A stretch of 64,000 nucleotides of DNA from Amphirosellinia nigrospora (lineage: Eukaryota > Ascomycota > Sordariomycetes > Xylariales > Xylariaceae). The position numbers were made by a program, and so were the translations under genes. Within the stretch, counting starts at the first letter, position 1. Every line of letters begins with the position of its first letter. Location: positions 930,001 to 994,000 of the forward strand of contig SCHM01000001.1 of the NCBI GenBank assembly GCA_004123355.1, in the 5' to 3' direction. Below, one piece after another: positions 1-11,076 of this stretch. Below the pieces are notes generated by a model. It made no database searches and had not been told where the DNA came from. It was given only the letters and a program-made list of their open reading frames with translations.

Positions 1-1802
1 TGATGTGAGGAGGGGTTTGAATTATAGTCGCCAGCTTTAGAAGTTTTGATGATGCGGTTAAGAGCAGGGTTTTTAAAATCAAGGACGTCCTTGACTGAGG
101 TCTCCATCGGGCAAGTATCACCACTATTCGAAGCCTACGATCTTTTGACTTAATTCGTTCGTTTTGTCTTATATATCAAAGCATTGCATTAATACTAAAT
201 GATCGCTTGTTGTATTCTTTCTCTGTGTAGTTTTATGTACAATTTGTATGTTGACCAGATGTCTTATAAATGAATAGGTTGGAAATTAACTATGTAGGTA
301 TCCAGAAGTCCTAGCAGGCCCGAAACTATGCTTGATAGGCATCTGAATCCTATATACTAAAGGTCTCAGGAGAAGTTGTCATTGGTGGTGCAGGCGTTGC
401 ATCTCAATATACCAATCAACCTTATGCCGCATCTGACCACTGACTACCATACTCAGGCAGCATAGTTCCAGCATCAGGGTAAAGACTTGGAATGCAGGAA
501 GGAAAAGAAAGGGGGTTAAGGGGGGGGAGAGGGGGTTCTGGATCTTGGTAAGTTGTTCGTACGTCATTTGTATGCCCTTCGTAATTCGGCTTGGTTCCAG
601 CGCCAATTCAGACATTATTTGATTTCAAGATCGCACTTTGATTGGGTCATGCAGACCTTTCATTGTTTTATCGGTACTGCCCGAACGGGGTTCAGAGCCA
701 ACCTTATCGGAAAACTTCGATCTCGGGTTTAGCTATCAACTCTCACGGTGGGGATGTTAGCAGCTGCGGCTGGCGAGCTCTTGAGCACCTACACTACTAC
801 AAAGCTCGACTTCGACGTCTATACGGTCGATCCACTGACGGGCGCCCTTACGCAGGGCTACAAATCTGTAGTTCGCGTAGATAGTCTTCATCCGTGTAGT
901 CATCTAGCTAGTAGGGAGTACTTGCAAACTGGGTTCATCTATGAGGAAGGGTAATTCATATAGTTCTAGGCTTTATGTATCTGATGAGGCTATATATGGT
1001 TACGAACACATAGAAAAATAGGAGAACGGAGAGATTTACCGGTGCATGTTTCTTAAGGTAGGTATAATAGAGGCCTAGATGGCACGTCTAGATTCATGTT
1101 TTAAAAAGTGAATGACAAAATATGGTCCCGAGATGGATTGTTTAAGGTCGATTGCCAAGTTGTTATTTGTAATGAGCGTGCTAAAATAATAAGTGAATGG
1201 GACGTTATACAATATGAAGATAATTGACATTTGGTGTGTATTAAAGTTACGACTTTAGATAGCCCCTGAAGATTTTGCCCACTACCTTGCTATATATTGA
1301 CGCCATAGCTTCAAAAACGCCATACTCCCTTGATAGTATACTATTATGTTAGAGGTGTGGTAGTGTTATATTAGGTGTGGTTTCAAATATCTATTTAAGG
1401 CGGAGTGCCAGCTACAGCACCTAAAATTTGAAGCTGAAATTTGCTCACATTATCACACAACAGAAACTAACAGTTCATTTGGTAAAGCAAAACATACTCT
1501 GCCTCCTAGTATGATACTATAGGTAGTATGAGCAAGCAAAGAGCAAAATATATGAAACCCATGAAGAAGTTACTGTCTGCATTATACCAGTCGCACATTC
1601 AGTAAAACTTGCATACCTAGAGATTTATCTTGGAATCCCATTACTAGTATGCCCTGTGATCAGCGTCACGATACATAATAGTGATGACTATGACTATGAA
1701 CTTCAAACTCATCGGGGCAAACCAGATATCCCACCTCGCAGTCGACCAATTGGACTCAGCGATATGAAGCCATCCAGTTGCAGCCCATATCTAGCACTTG
1801 AG
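1..1802. other. Intergenic, no supported gene
   Basis: About 1.8 kb with only short overlapping open frames. Two frames at 642-954 read through the same bases and match no family I recognise. The stretch around 1000-1650 is AT-rich with repeated GGTGTGGT words near 1353 and 1374. I see no RNA gene or element ends here. Confidence 0.5.
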
Positions 1803-3747
1803 TTACATGTCTTCGTCTTCACTCTCAGCTTCATCTTTACCCTTAGCATCAGCACCGTTATCCCTCCCGGGCCATCTTCTCCAGGAAATGCAGTTTCCTA
1901 CCCCACGCGCGACCCTGTCCTCTCCCTTGGTAGTTTTGGCAGCCTCACTCACGCCTGCTGTTCTCACGCTATGGTCCTTTTGGGGCTTCATATATTGCCT
2001 GATAACTGATCGAGCAACCATGAGCTGTCTGCCTAGAAGGTTAAGCCCGAACTCGTACTCCGCGTGAGGGAGCATTCTGATCGCATCTTCCTCAGACTTT
2101 CCGATGCCCTAGATCGAATCGTAAGGGTTAGCTTCCACGAGCACCTTGTCTTTAGTAGACAACAAACCCCACTTCATTGCCTTGGACTCCGAGCAACAAA
2201 ATTTCGCTATGTTGCCCTCTAAGACAATACGCTCGCGGTTCTGTTCCCAGGTCAGTTCGTCGAACCCCTTGACCTTACGACCGAGCAGCTGGATCTTCCT
2301 TTGGGATTTCTCCTCCATGATCTGCCTAGCCAACGTGGCGTTGTCGACATGTTTATCCTTAAAGAGAAGCGCCTTGTGATATATCATATACTGCTCTGCG
2401 CTAGCGTACGTAACGTTCTTCCATGTGAAATTTGTAGCCATCCACCCCTGACTAAGCCAGCCATACTCTTCTGCGGGAGAGTTGAAGAAGACGTAGTTGT
2501 CTTTGTTGTCACTGGTCCACAGAGTTCTGGCGTTTAATCTTCGCTGTTCGAACCAGCGCTGCAGGGCCGCGCCCTTGGCCGCCTCCTGCTCGGCCGTAAG
2601 AGGCTTGTGGCGCCCAGTCGCCTTGTTGCGCTGGGCTGTCTCGAGTGACTTGGTATTTGTAGTTTCAGTGGCCTCACTGGGTGTGTCCTTGGGTTCGGGT
2701 GCAGGCTTGGGCTCGATCGGAACTTTGACGCGTTTGAGTTTTCTAGTCGGCGATGTGCTTCCCATTGGGAATCTTCGTTTGATAGCCGCTGGTACCTGTG
2801 ACGGACTTGCAGTGCTGGTGCTGGGCGAAGTAGAGTTGTCGGTATCGACTACACCCCTCATAGGATTGGTAGTCAGCATAGTGGGCGAAGTGGTAACCCC
2901 AGTGCCTGCAGTATGAGAAGATGTACTTTGTGAAGCCGCGGCCCCAGCTTCTGTCTGCCGAGCCGCGATATGGACAAGGCCCTGTCGATAGGAGGAGGTC
3001 GAGTAATAGTTTGAGCTAAACTAGTTCCTGGAGCTGCGGCGTGGGAAAGCCCCTCGTGAACAGGAGAAGGTCGTGTACTAGTTGCAACCAAAGCACCTGC
3101 TGAACCGGGAGCACCAACAGCGGCTTTCTTGGCAGTCTCTGTAGGGAATTCCATGCGAGCTACCCCTGCGTGCCGTCTTTCCATGGCCCTGAGTTGCTCT
3201 ATTTCCTCCGTCCATGAAAGGTCGGCATGGTTTGGAATGTCTAGTCCTAAGTATGAAAGGCGCGGCCTATGAGTAGGTGATGGCCAGTTGAAACACAAAA
3301 TAGTGTCTGTAATGTTTGTAGGTTTCGTAGCGTTATTGGTGCCAAGGTTCTTCCCAACATCGGTCGGCTTAGCAATGTCTTTGATATGAGTAGTATCAAC
3401 AGGAATAGTATCGTTAGTGGCGCGAAGTGTGCCACCAGATGTATCCTTAGCACCACAGATGTTGCTTGCATCAGGTGTATTGCTAGTATTAGGACGAGTC
3501 GAAGGCAAAGTAACCGGGACTGGAGAAGACTTCAGCTTCTTCTTACCTAGTTTTCATATTAAAAGTCATTAGTACAGCGCTCGCAAACCCCAGCCTGTGT
3601 TGCCCAACTTACTTCCTGGCTTTTAAGTGGCACATCAGGATCAGTAATATTTAGAGGATCGCATTGCACATTATTGCCAGGGTTTTTGCCAGAGCTGCGT
3701 CGGGTCCCCGTAGTAGAAGATGGTTTTTGTTGCTTCTTTGGAGCCAT
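1803..3747 (-). CDS. NADAR-domain protein with an in-frame TAG inside the domain
   Basis: NADAR domains (YbiA-like) are N-glycosidases acting on ribosylated riboflavin intermediates or on ADP-ribosylated guanine. The domain is encoded from about 2475 down to 1990, with FFNSPAEEYGWLSQG, the core ASAEQYMIYHKALLF and the C-terminal GRQLMVARSVIRQ. ATG at 3747 begins a basic, low-complexity N-terminus (MAPKKQQKPSS), and a GTAAGT donor near 3612 implies an intron ending near 3545. A second frame change near 2.9-3.0 kb may be another intron; I could not fix its ends. After NPYDSI comes TAG at 2109-2111, and the same frame then continues GIGKSEEDAIR to a stop at 1803. In the family this position is normally Trp (SIWGIG), so TAG looks like TGG changed by one base. 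If it is a true stop the domain loses its last helices. The C-terminal tail is acidic. Confidence 0.7.
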
Positions 3748-4208
3748 GATATCGTTCGGTATGTGATGGGAAAGTATCAAGTTGACTTAGTACGCCGTAC
3801 GGCAGGAGTAACTATTTGGAGCTGCGGCTCCAAAGGTGCGTTGTAATGATTTAACGCAGCGGCGGTGGAAAAGAAGTAAAACGAAAGGAGGATAGAATAA
3901 TGTTGCGCCAGGGATAATAAGCTTGAAGATGCCCAAGGGGCGTTAAATCGATCAATCTAAGCACAGTTTCGTAATGCTACGTAGTTTTAGAAATATAGCA
4001 ATTGCGCAAACACTGCTTTACCAAGACCAATGCCACCGCACCTTAAATATAGCCGGCACATCTGGTCAGACGAAAACATTCCCTTCTCCTCCAACACCCC
4101 GTCCTTAACTAGGGCCCCTATCTTGTCCATCTTACCTTAGATCTGCTTCTCAGCATCTTCAGAGAGCATCCGATTTCGATCAACAACTCGAGAACCTCAA
4201 ATACCAAT
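3748..4208. promoter_or_regulatory. Divergent promoter region with a TATA-like box
   Basis: This spacer lies between the NADAR gene (leftward, ATG 3747) and the small secreted-protein gene (rightward, ATG 4209). A TATA-like AAATATAG sits near 4044-4051, about 160 bp before the rightward ATG, followed by a pyrimidine-rich leader. The reading as a promoter is inferred from position and composition. Confidence 0.35.
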
Positions 4209-4457
4209 ATGAAGTTCCTCACCGCACTGCTAGCGGCTGTGGTAACTCCTGCAGCCCTCGCTGCACCCGTCATCAACGCGCGAGCAAACCTGATTCCTGC
4301 CAGATATATTGCCGTCGCGCCGGAAATCGCAATTCACGGTTCTATAAAGGCCATGGAAGACTATGTGGCGAATACGGAGGCCCGGAGGTTCCGAGCCGAG
4401 CCGATCCCATGTGGAGAGCACGAGTGTTGCAGTACGGACTCAACTCGGAACGTATAA
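4209..4457 (+). CDS. Small secreted protein (82 aa)
   Basis: The ATG at 4209 opens a clear signal peptide: MKF, a hydrophobic core of Leu/Ala/Val, then ALA-A as a likely signal-peptidase site near residue 18-19. The mature part is about 63 residues with three cysteines near the C-terminus (PCGEHECC). The stretch ANLIPARYIAV just after the signal resembles the start of the I9 propeptide that precedes fungal subtilisins, but no protease follows in any frame. The gene may be a remnant of such a prepropeptide, a free propeptide-type inhibitor, or an unrelated small secreted or effector-like protein. I see no introns. A TATA-like box and pyrimidine-rich leader lie upstream. Confidence 0.5.
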   Translation: MKFLTALLAAVVTPAALAAPVINARANLIPARYIAVAPEIAIHGSIKAMEDYVANTEARRFRAEPIPCGEHECCSTDSTRNV

Positions 4458-4772
4458 GATCGAAAGTAATAGATCCCTATGATTCCAAGCTATGGAACCC
4501 GTTGTGGTTTGTGTCAGTCGCTCGTGTGCCATTCCTAAATGTGAGGTCACAGGAGGTGGAATCGGGATTCCATTGCGTCAGATGCATTCAATATGCGAGG
4601 TTTAGCGACCTACCACTTCATTGTAGACGGATGTTTACACCTGCCTCGTTCAGAGATCACCTACTACAATGCGGAGAAATACGAAACGGAGAGCGTCAGA
4701 GCAGATTAGGAAAATACTTGATTTGTGAGGTTACAGTGTATAAGAAAGGTGGACTACCACCTAGTATTCTCT

Positions 4773-4976
4773 TTATTTGCCCTCCTTCTTGATTCCGCCA
4801 TCATCTTCCTTCCCTTGTTGTACCGTGTGCTTTTCACACATATGAGTTGAATCCGCGATTCGAACTTGACTAATATGGTTGCACTTGGCCTTCGTGCTCC
4901 GCAAGCTCTCACAACGGCTGAAGAATTCCTTTTTTCTGCAGCCACAGGTGTACTTGCGATAGTACTGTATGCACAT
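4773..4976 (-). CDS. Cysteine-rich mini-protein (67 aa), conserved-hypothetical type
   Basis: A single open frame starts at ATG 4976. The protein begins MCIQYYRKYTCGC and carries Cys at residues 2, 11, 13, 22, 32 and 47, followed by His 50, with a Lys-rich tail. The pattern Y.....Y.CGC...(E)F..C...R.T...C.......DSTHMC..H is one I recognise from short fungal hypothetical proteins that begin MCI.YYR.Y.CG. The paired Cys/His spacing suggests metal binding, but that is inference. There is no signal peptide, so it is probably intracellular. Two upstream residue starts in the same frame (4997, 4994) are possible; ATG 4976 is chosen because family members usually begin at MCI. Its function is unknown. 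Confidence 0.55.
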   Translation of the reverse strand: MCIQYYRKYTCGCRKKEFFSRCESLRSTKAKCNHISQVRIADSTHMCEKHTVQQGKEDDGGIKKEGK

Positions 4977-5724
4977 ACTGCCCTGAAATTTCATCAATCA
5001 AAGTACAGTGCCATGATGCGTTTTAAATCAACTTACGAGTTCAAATGTCGAGTATCCGTGGTAGTGTGGTAATTATATTGTTCAAAGTTTGAGGCTTGGC
5101 TCGGTGATGGGAAATGTAATAGGATCTCAATAAGGGTAGAAAACTGACTGTGAAGTCGAGTTGTTCATAGGAGGAGTAAAATTGAATTGTTACTGAGCTT
5201 GAATGGAGAGAGTTAAGTATTTGGGAATCTCCCGACAATGCTCTTATTATATATACCTAGAATCTCCACCTCGTCTCTTTGTTCGGGTATTCTCGTCATA
5301 TCTAGCCGCCCTAAGACCCAATATCAGTGTTTTATCAAGTGTTGTATATATTGGCGGTGCACCCAGTGTCAGGCAGCGGTGTGTACAAAATATGAGTACG
5401 AAAGCTTTGTTTTACTCTATTGAGTGGCCCATATGTTCAATCCAACACCGACAACACGGTAAAACCAAGCTACATTTCGATTGATGATACGTGAATGTAA
5501 CCACTGATAAAAAAGAAACATAAATTCTTAGCCCCGTGATGACCAGAAGTAATCTATAATTGTAGTCATATGGCACAAGTTTAGGTACATCCCTGGCTTC
5601 GACGGTAGGACTGAAGAGGCCCTGGTTACAATTTTTGCCCTTCCCTCCATCTATGAGCCGCGACACTAATCTTATATTGCATGTTAAACGTTGATCCAGT
5701 TAGATTTCTTCATACCCCAGTAAG

Positions 5725-6152
5725 TCACGAATCGACCAAGTCGGATTCTCGGACGTCACGTTTTGATTTCTACACGTCAAACTAGCCGCATTTAGAAGCG
5801 TTTACCCCACGAATAACCATCTATACATAGCACATAACTCTAAGTTAGCAATTATATAAGCAAGACTTAATGTATTATTACTACTATATAAATTAAAAAA
5901 AGTTAAAATATATAAAACTTATTTTTTAAAAATTTTAAAAAATTTTATATATAGTATATAAAACATTATTTAATTTTTAGCTTAATAATACATATGTAGC
6001 TAAATCTGTAGATTTAACCGGGCTACATCGTTTACCTAGCTAATCAAATAGCCAGATTGAATCTTAAAATGGGGCTGATTTCCGCATGCGGCTAGTTTAA
6101 CGTCTGGTTATCAAAACGTGACGGTCCGAGAATTCGACCTGCGAATCGACAC
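5725..6152. mobile_element. Non-autonomous inverted-repeat (MITE-like) element, about 430 bp
   Basis: The left end (about 5725-5796) and the right end (about 6081-6152) are imperfect inverted repeats of each other over roughly 65-70 bp. Shared words on the left are ATTCTCGGACGTCACG, TTTTGAT and CAAACTAGCCGCAT; the right arm reads the complement of ATTCTCGGACCGTCACG, TTTTGAT and TAAACTAGCCGCAT. The interior, especially 5870-5990, is extremely AT-rich and itself partly palindromic. No open frame for a transposase lies inside, so it is a non-autonomous DNA-transposon derivative or the decayed shell of one. The long arms can fold into one hairpin. I could not fix a target-site duplication. The AT-rich core is compatible with RIP-type C-to-T decay. 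Confidence 0.6.
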
Positions 6153-6576
6153 TGCAGCGCCACACCGTAACACTATAAAGGTAGAATGTGATCAGATCGA
6201 GCCCTTGACTACCCACAGTTGATCATATGCGTACTGAACTTGTGACATAGTACGTTTGAGGTAAGATAAGGGAGTGATATGTTAGGAGTTTGTAGGGGTG
6301 TCAAGCACGAGACCAAGGGCCTGGATCACCCTTCTAGGCTAACGGTTGGCTATCGATACTCGAGTACTTTTATACAGGAGCGTTATCGTAGTTTGTTGTT
6401 CCAGATAATCACCAGGGAGATCGTGCTGACAGATCGACCTTGTACTTCATGGATGTGACTTCTAGTAGTACACTTAGTATCTGTTCGGGTTCGTTGAATA
6501 TGGTGTTTTTTTCAGCAACACATTTATTATAGCTAGTTTCGTGGTTCTCAGCACCTCACATTACATATTAGTCAGA

Positions 6577-7485
6577 TTATACGGATATATTTGATATGGC
6601 TAAGTAAAGCTGTGTCATACACATTGACATGACGACTAGCTGAGAAAAGGATATGATTTCAACAACCGCAGACACCCTCCCGTCTATGGCCGAACCACTT
6701 TCAACGATTTCTCCGCCTATCCCAGACGTATCGTGCAATAGGTTCTCCATATCACGGACCTCATTTTGGAGCTCACGTACGCTAGCTCCCCGTGAAGCAT
6801 TGTCGAAGTCGATAATGACTGCTTTCCCGTCGTGAATCAGGAAGTTATGCTTGTTGACATCCCCATGCTTGATACCCAACTGGTGCAACCTCGATAAGGC
6901 CAGGTGGCACAATGTGAAGTCCTCGGGTGTGGCGTGGCGGCAGTCAGTGACACGAGCCATGATGAATCCAATGACCCTGCCTTCCTCGGTCAAGTGCCCC
7001 AGAAATTCAGGCCCAATCTGATGGCCATATATCCACTCGTAGGCGGCTGTCTCCGCTCCTAGCTGAGGCACCTCCCACGCAAAACGCGCGAACTTCGCGA
7101 CGATGGTTGTGCGAAAGTGTGGACAGGTTGCCTCGTACACATTGGAGCGGAGTTGACGCCCCATCTGGAGCTCGAGGTATTCAACACGAAAGAAATGCCA
7201 CGTGTTCCTGATTCCTGGGAGAGGCGTATATGAGACGGCAGAAACATATGCCTGTCCGGTGGCGGGGTGGCGAGAAATGCGGCTTTGTTTCCAGCCGCCA
7301 AGTGGAAGAGGTGGCAGCAAGTTGATTAGAGTAGGTTCAAAGCACATATCCTCGGAGCTGAACACACCAGCATCAATGGTGATGTATTTGACGAACTTAT
7401 TATCAATGAGAATGCGGAAGTCGCTTTCAGTCTCTGCGTCAACGCTTGCCTCAAGCAACTTTATGTCGAGGAGTTGAAAGGCCAT
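6577..7485 (-). CDS. Protein-kinase-fold protein of the fungal HGD..N type
   Basis: ATG 7485 (MAFQLLD) is preferred to an in-frame upstream start at 7602, whose extra 39 residues look like non-coding leader. The first 90 or so residues are an unassigned fungal N-terminal region ending near YTPLPGIRNTWHF. The rest is a minimal kinase or aminoglycoside-phosphotransferase-like core: VAKFAR as a possible beta3 Lys, E in the helix, HQLGIKHGDVNKHNFLI as the catalytic loop (HGD....N) and VIIDFDNA in place of DFG. Such proteins occur in large lineage-specific sets in Pezizomycotina, and many are mis-annotated as galactosidase-like. The substrate is unknown; small-molecule or protein phosphorylation are both possible. 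I see no introns. The C-terminal 30 residues are hydrophobic and could be a membrane anchor or simply read past the ancestral end. Confidence 0.7.
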   Translation of the reverse strand: MAFQLLDIKLLEASVDAETESDFRILIDNKFVKYITIDAGVFSSEDMCFEPTLINLLPPLPLGGWKQSRISRHPATGQAYVSAVSYTPLPGIRNTWHFFRVEYLELQMGRQLRSNVYEATCPHFRTTIVAKFARFAWEVPQLGAETAAYEWIYGHQIGPEFLGHLTEEGRVIGFIMARVTDCRHATPEDFTLCHLALSRLHQLGIKHGDVNKHNFLIHDGKAVIIDFDNASRGASVRELQNEVRDMENLLHDTSGIGGEIVESGSAIDGRVSAVVEIISFSQLVVMSMCMTQLYLAISNISV

Positions 7486-8510
7486 GATGGGAAATTTGTT
7501 TAAGCTAGACAGTAAGTGAAACCAAATATCACCTTGGAAAGATGCGAACTTGAAGGTTACGGGTATGAAGTGAGGGATGGCTATGGCCAATAGGACTAAC
7601 AAATAGGTAGAGTCTCACAAGACGAAATAATTCGATCATTGGCTCCAAAACATATCCCTGTCTACGGTCCGTATGTGCTGAGGCCAATTATTTGGCAAAC
7701 ACCTATTAAAGTCATATTACTTGGCGACTATTCATCGCGATATATTGGCCCGGCACATAGACCCGAATTATGTTTGAGCAATAGAACGTAACTCATTTAT
7801 GATCTTCTGCAATTGCCCCCATGTACCATGTATCTAGTAAACTATATAGATCATCAGTTAATCGTGCCTGCTATATCGCCATGTTTCAGCTAGAATTTTC
7901 TCTGTCTGGTAGTTCGTGTCAAAATGTGCCCAGGAACCTCCAGAGGTAAAGTAATTTGATGCTCATGTGTGGCACTTGGCACTGGAGATTACGGGTGCTG
8001 TGGCTAGTGCTGGGGGCACAGCCACTAAAGCTAGCAAATCCGTAACTCTGGAGAGACCTTGTCTACTCCTGGTCTCCAGAATTCTAACACCAACGCAGCT
8101 CCATGATCGCCAAAGCCGACCCCCGTTGGCCAGATCACGGACTTCAGGACGAATCTACAATTTGCCTCGAAGAATGAAATTCCCCAATCATCAATACATA
8201 ATAAGTAAACTCAAATAATACATAAACCATTATAGGGGTCGTGCCGATTAGTTGCACTCTTTCAGGGTTCTATATACATACCTGTACAATCACACTGTCC
8301 ACCGAACCACTCGTGCCACTTTCTTCAATGGATCAAGGGTGACCACAGGCTATAATAGAACAACATCAGTCTATTAAAACCATATTGGGCTTAGTGGTGT
8401 GTCGTTGCGGCGCAGCCGGCCAACCACATGTTAGATGGTACCGTATATGCAGCAAGTAGGCCGCAATTCTATGCCTCATGCCCAATCTCTTCGCATTCTA
8501 GCATAATTTG
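7486..8510. other. Intergenic
   Basis: About 1 kb between the divergently oriented kinase-like and HET genes. Only short, unsupported open frames are present. It presumably contains both promoters. Confidence 0.4.
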
Positions 8511-11076
8511 ATGCCCAGAACAACGATGACGGACTACAACAGCATATATGATGATATCATCAAGAGGCCGGGCGGCCCTTATTTCAGACTTCTTACCCTA
8601 TTACCGAAGAAGGTCTCCGTACGTACTGGTGTTGCTCAGCGAGAAACACAAGAACAGGAGCATGGAGATGATCGCGACGGAGGCGAGGAAAACGAAGAGG
8701 CCAATTACGTTCAGAAGACATCTAGAAGAAAAGAACAAAGGGATACCGATTTGGAGGTTGCGCTATCCGTTCACCCTTTTGACGGATGCCCAGAGTATGA
8801 AGCCCTTTCATATAGCTGGGGCGACCCAAACGGCCCAAAGTACCACGTTAGGTGTAACGGGCATGCATTCCTCGCGTTGAGTTCGCTGCATAGCGCATTG
8901 ACTGTGTTGAGGCTTCCGGATCGACCGCGGACGTTGTGGGTGGATGCAATATGCATTAACCAAGACAGCGACGATCGAGCTCGTGAGGAGCGAGGACAGC
9001 AGGTTCAGATGATGCGACAGATCTACGGCAGCGCAAAACGAGTTGTCGTCTGGTTGGGTTATGAGTGGGAGGATAACTTTGCCCCTTCTTTCAAGGCAGA
9101 TGACAGGGCCGAACGCCTGGATTATGGAGACATCGAACGTTTCGTTCCGTCCCTAGAGACGGCGCTCTCGCTTCATATGGATACGCTCACCACTGATCCC
9201 ACCAAGCTATGGCAGGGCCAGGCCGAATTCGACAGAAATTGGGGTATAAGGGCCAAACTCATCCGGGATGCGGCGCTACGATTAAAGGAAGAATGGGATG
9301 GCCGTCCAAAAGATGACCCACGCCATATGTCTTACCAGACAATGATAAGCAGAGCTATCAATGAGGACGCACCAAATTGGTCCGGCGGACCTATGAGTAC
9401 ATTGCCAATCTGCCAAAGATTCAGAAAAGAATCACTACGCAAGCTACAGCTGGAGGCTCATGGCGCTCAACGTTCTGGAACTTGCTGTGTAGAGAGTGGT
9501 GGAGTCGCGTATGGATTATTCAGGAGGTGGTGTGTCTCGCACGACAAATCGTATTCTACTGCGGAGAGAGTAGTTTCGGTCTAGACCATTTGTTCCTCGG
9601 TTTATTTCTGCATTCTGTCTTCCAGTCAAGACAGGCACAACATTCCACCGGTAGTATCACATTGGATTGGTAAGGAATCCTCAGAGTAGCCAACTACTCT
9701 GTCTAGTCCCTGTTTCTTTGCCTCGAGAGGTACCTTCAAATGTCACAGCCGCTCATCGCGTCGAAAAAAATGCTGACCTTGACTATTCTGACGTTGCCCC
9801 AGATAATGGATAATCGCGCGCTCCACCAGCATAGGGATGAGAACTCGACGTTGCCTGGCCTCTTACACCTTCTGGCCGCGTTCCGCACATCAGACGCCAC
9901 TGACCCGAGGGATCATGTCTACTCGTTGTTGGGCCTCGTAGCATCCGAGGAGCTTGCGTCCTTGACCGCCGAGGGGTTAAAGCCCGATTACACGGACAAC
10001 AACACTGTAGCGAAGTGCTATACAGATACAGCTAGGGCCATCTACACAACTTCGAATAACCTACATATGCTATCCCTTCCCCAACCGGCCGTGCTAGATA
10101 TCGCTAAGTTGGAGTCGTACCATCTGCCTTCCTGGGTACCTGACTGGAGGGCGAAAGTCGAAGGATCTGCTTTGCCAAGGCATGCTTACGAGCTGGAAGA
10201 GCGCGAGACTTCAAACACTCTCTTTTCGGCTTGTGGGCCTTGTCTTGAATCACACAGTCGCTTCCAACACGCTCAGAGCATGACAATATCTGGATACATT
10301 GTGGACGCCGTTGCAAACGTCGTCGATAGATCTTTTCCGGCGACGGCCGATTTGGTGAACGTATTGCATGAGCTCGAAGAATCGTTTCGCAACGACGACG
10401 ATAAAAGCGACGACGATGAAACTGACGACAATAACATCGGGTCCTTTCGCTTTGCGATGGACATCCTCGCTAGGATTCTAGGTTTTGGCGGCGATGCCCT
10501 CGCGATTTCGCTCGAATGGGAAGATTTCACCAAGGCAAAGGATGGCGCGTATCTGACTGGTGAGGATATGGAACGAGTTGTCTGTGCAGTGCGCTGTTTT
10601 GGGTACATGCCGGAAGGGCCAGACGCAGCACTCAAATGTTTCCAACAATACAAAAAAGGAATGGGTTGGAGTCGATGGGTCCACAATCTTATGGTGGCCC
10701 CGTCACGACCGTCGTTCAAAATCCCCTTTATTAAACAGAGTGCACCTAAGGAGAGGAATGAGCCATCGAAATGGGGAAGGCATTGATGGTCATGGCGGGC
10801 ACGAACAGGACTAAGATGCGGGAGTTCAATGCGTTACAGGCATTCTCGATTGGACGTAAACTTGCATGGACGGATAAAGGATACCTTTCTCTCGTCCACG
10901 AGGACACGCAGGTTGGAGACAAGATCATGCTGTGCAAGGGAAGCCGGCTTCCCTTGGTGATGAGGGCAGCTGCTCAGCCAGGCCAATGGACCGTACTTGG
11001 TGGTTGCTATACTCATGGGATCATGCACGGGGAAGGCTGGGATGAGAGCCAGTGTGTTGATCTGGACATAGTCTAG
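8511..11076 (+). CDS. HET-domain (heterokaryon incompatibility) protein
   Basis: HET proteins trigger growth arrest or cell death when genetically different hyphae fuse; the domain is distantly TIR-like. All three hallmark blocks are present in order: YEALSYSWGD (about residue 97), LWVDAICINQ (about 138), and QVQMMRQIYGSAKRVVVWLG (about 163). Further on come WWSRVWIIQEVV, the DPRDHVYSLLGL block, and a C-terminal FSIGRKLAW...GDKIMLCKG...GIMHGEGWDE, all typical of full-length members. A 60-nt intron at 9670-9729 restores W-Y-L-Q across it. Two further frame changes, near 9.38-9.47 kb and 10.76-10.79 kb, have no convincing intron. They may be unresolved splicing, assembly indels like those elsewhere in the window, or real lesions. 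A strongly acidic Asp/Glu stretch lies near 10395-10440. Start ATG 8511 is used; ATG 8526 is an alternative. Confidence 0.75.

Noticed and set aside
4409-4792. 127-codon rightward frame with scattered Cys/His
   Set aside because: It overlaps the end of the small secreted protein, has odd composition and no zinc-finger spacing or other family signal.
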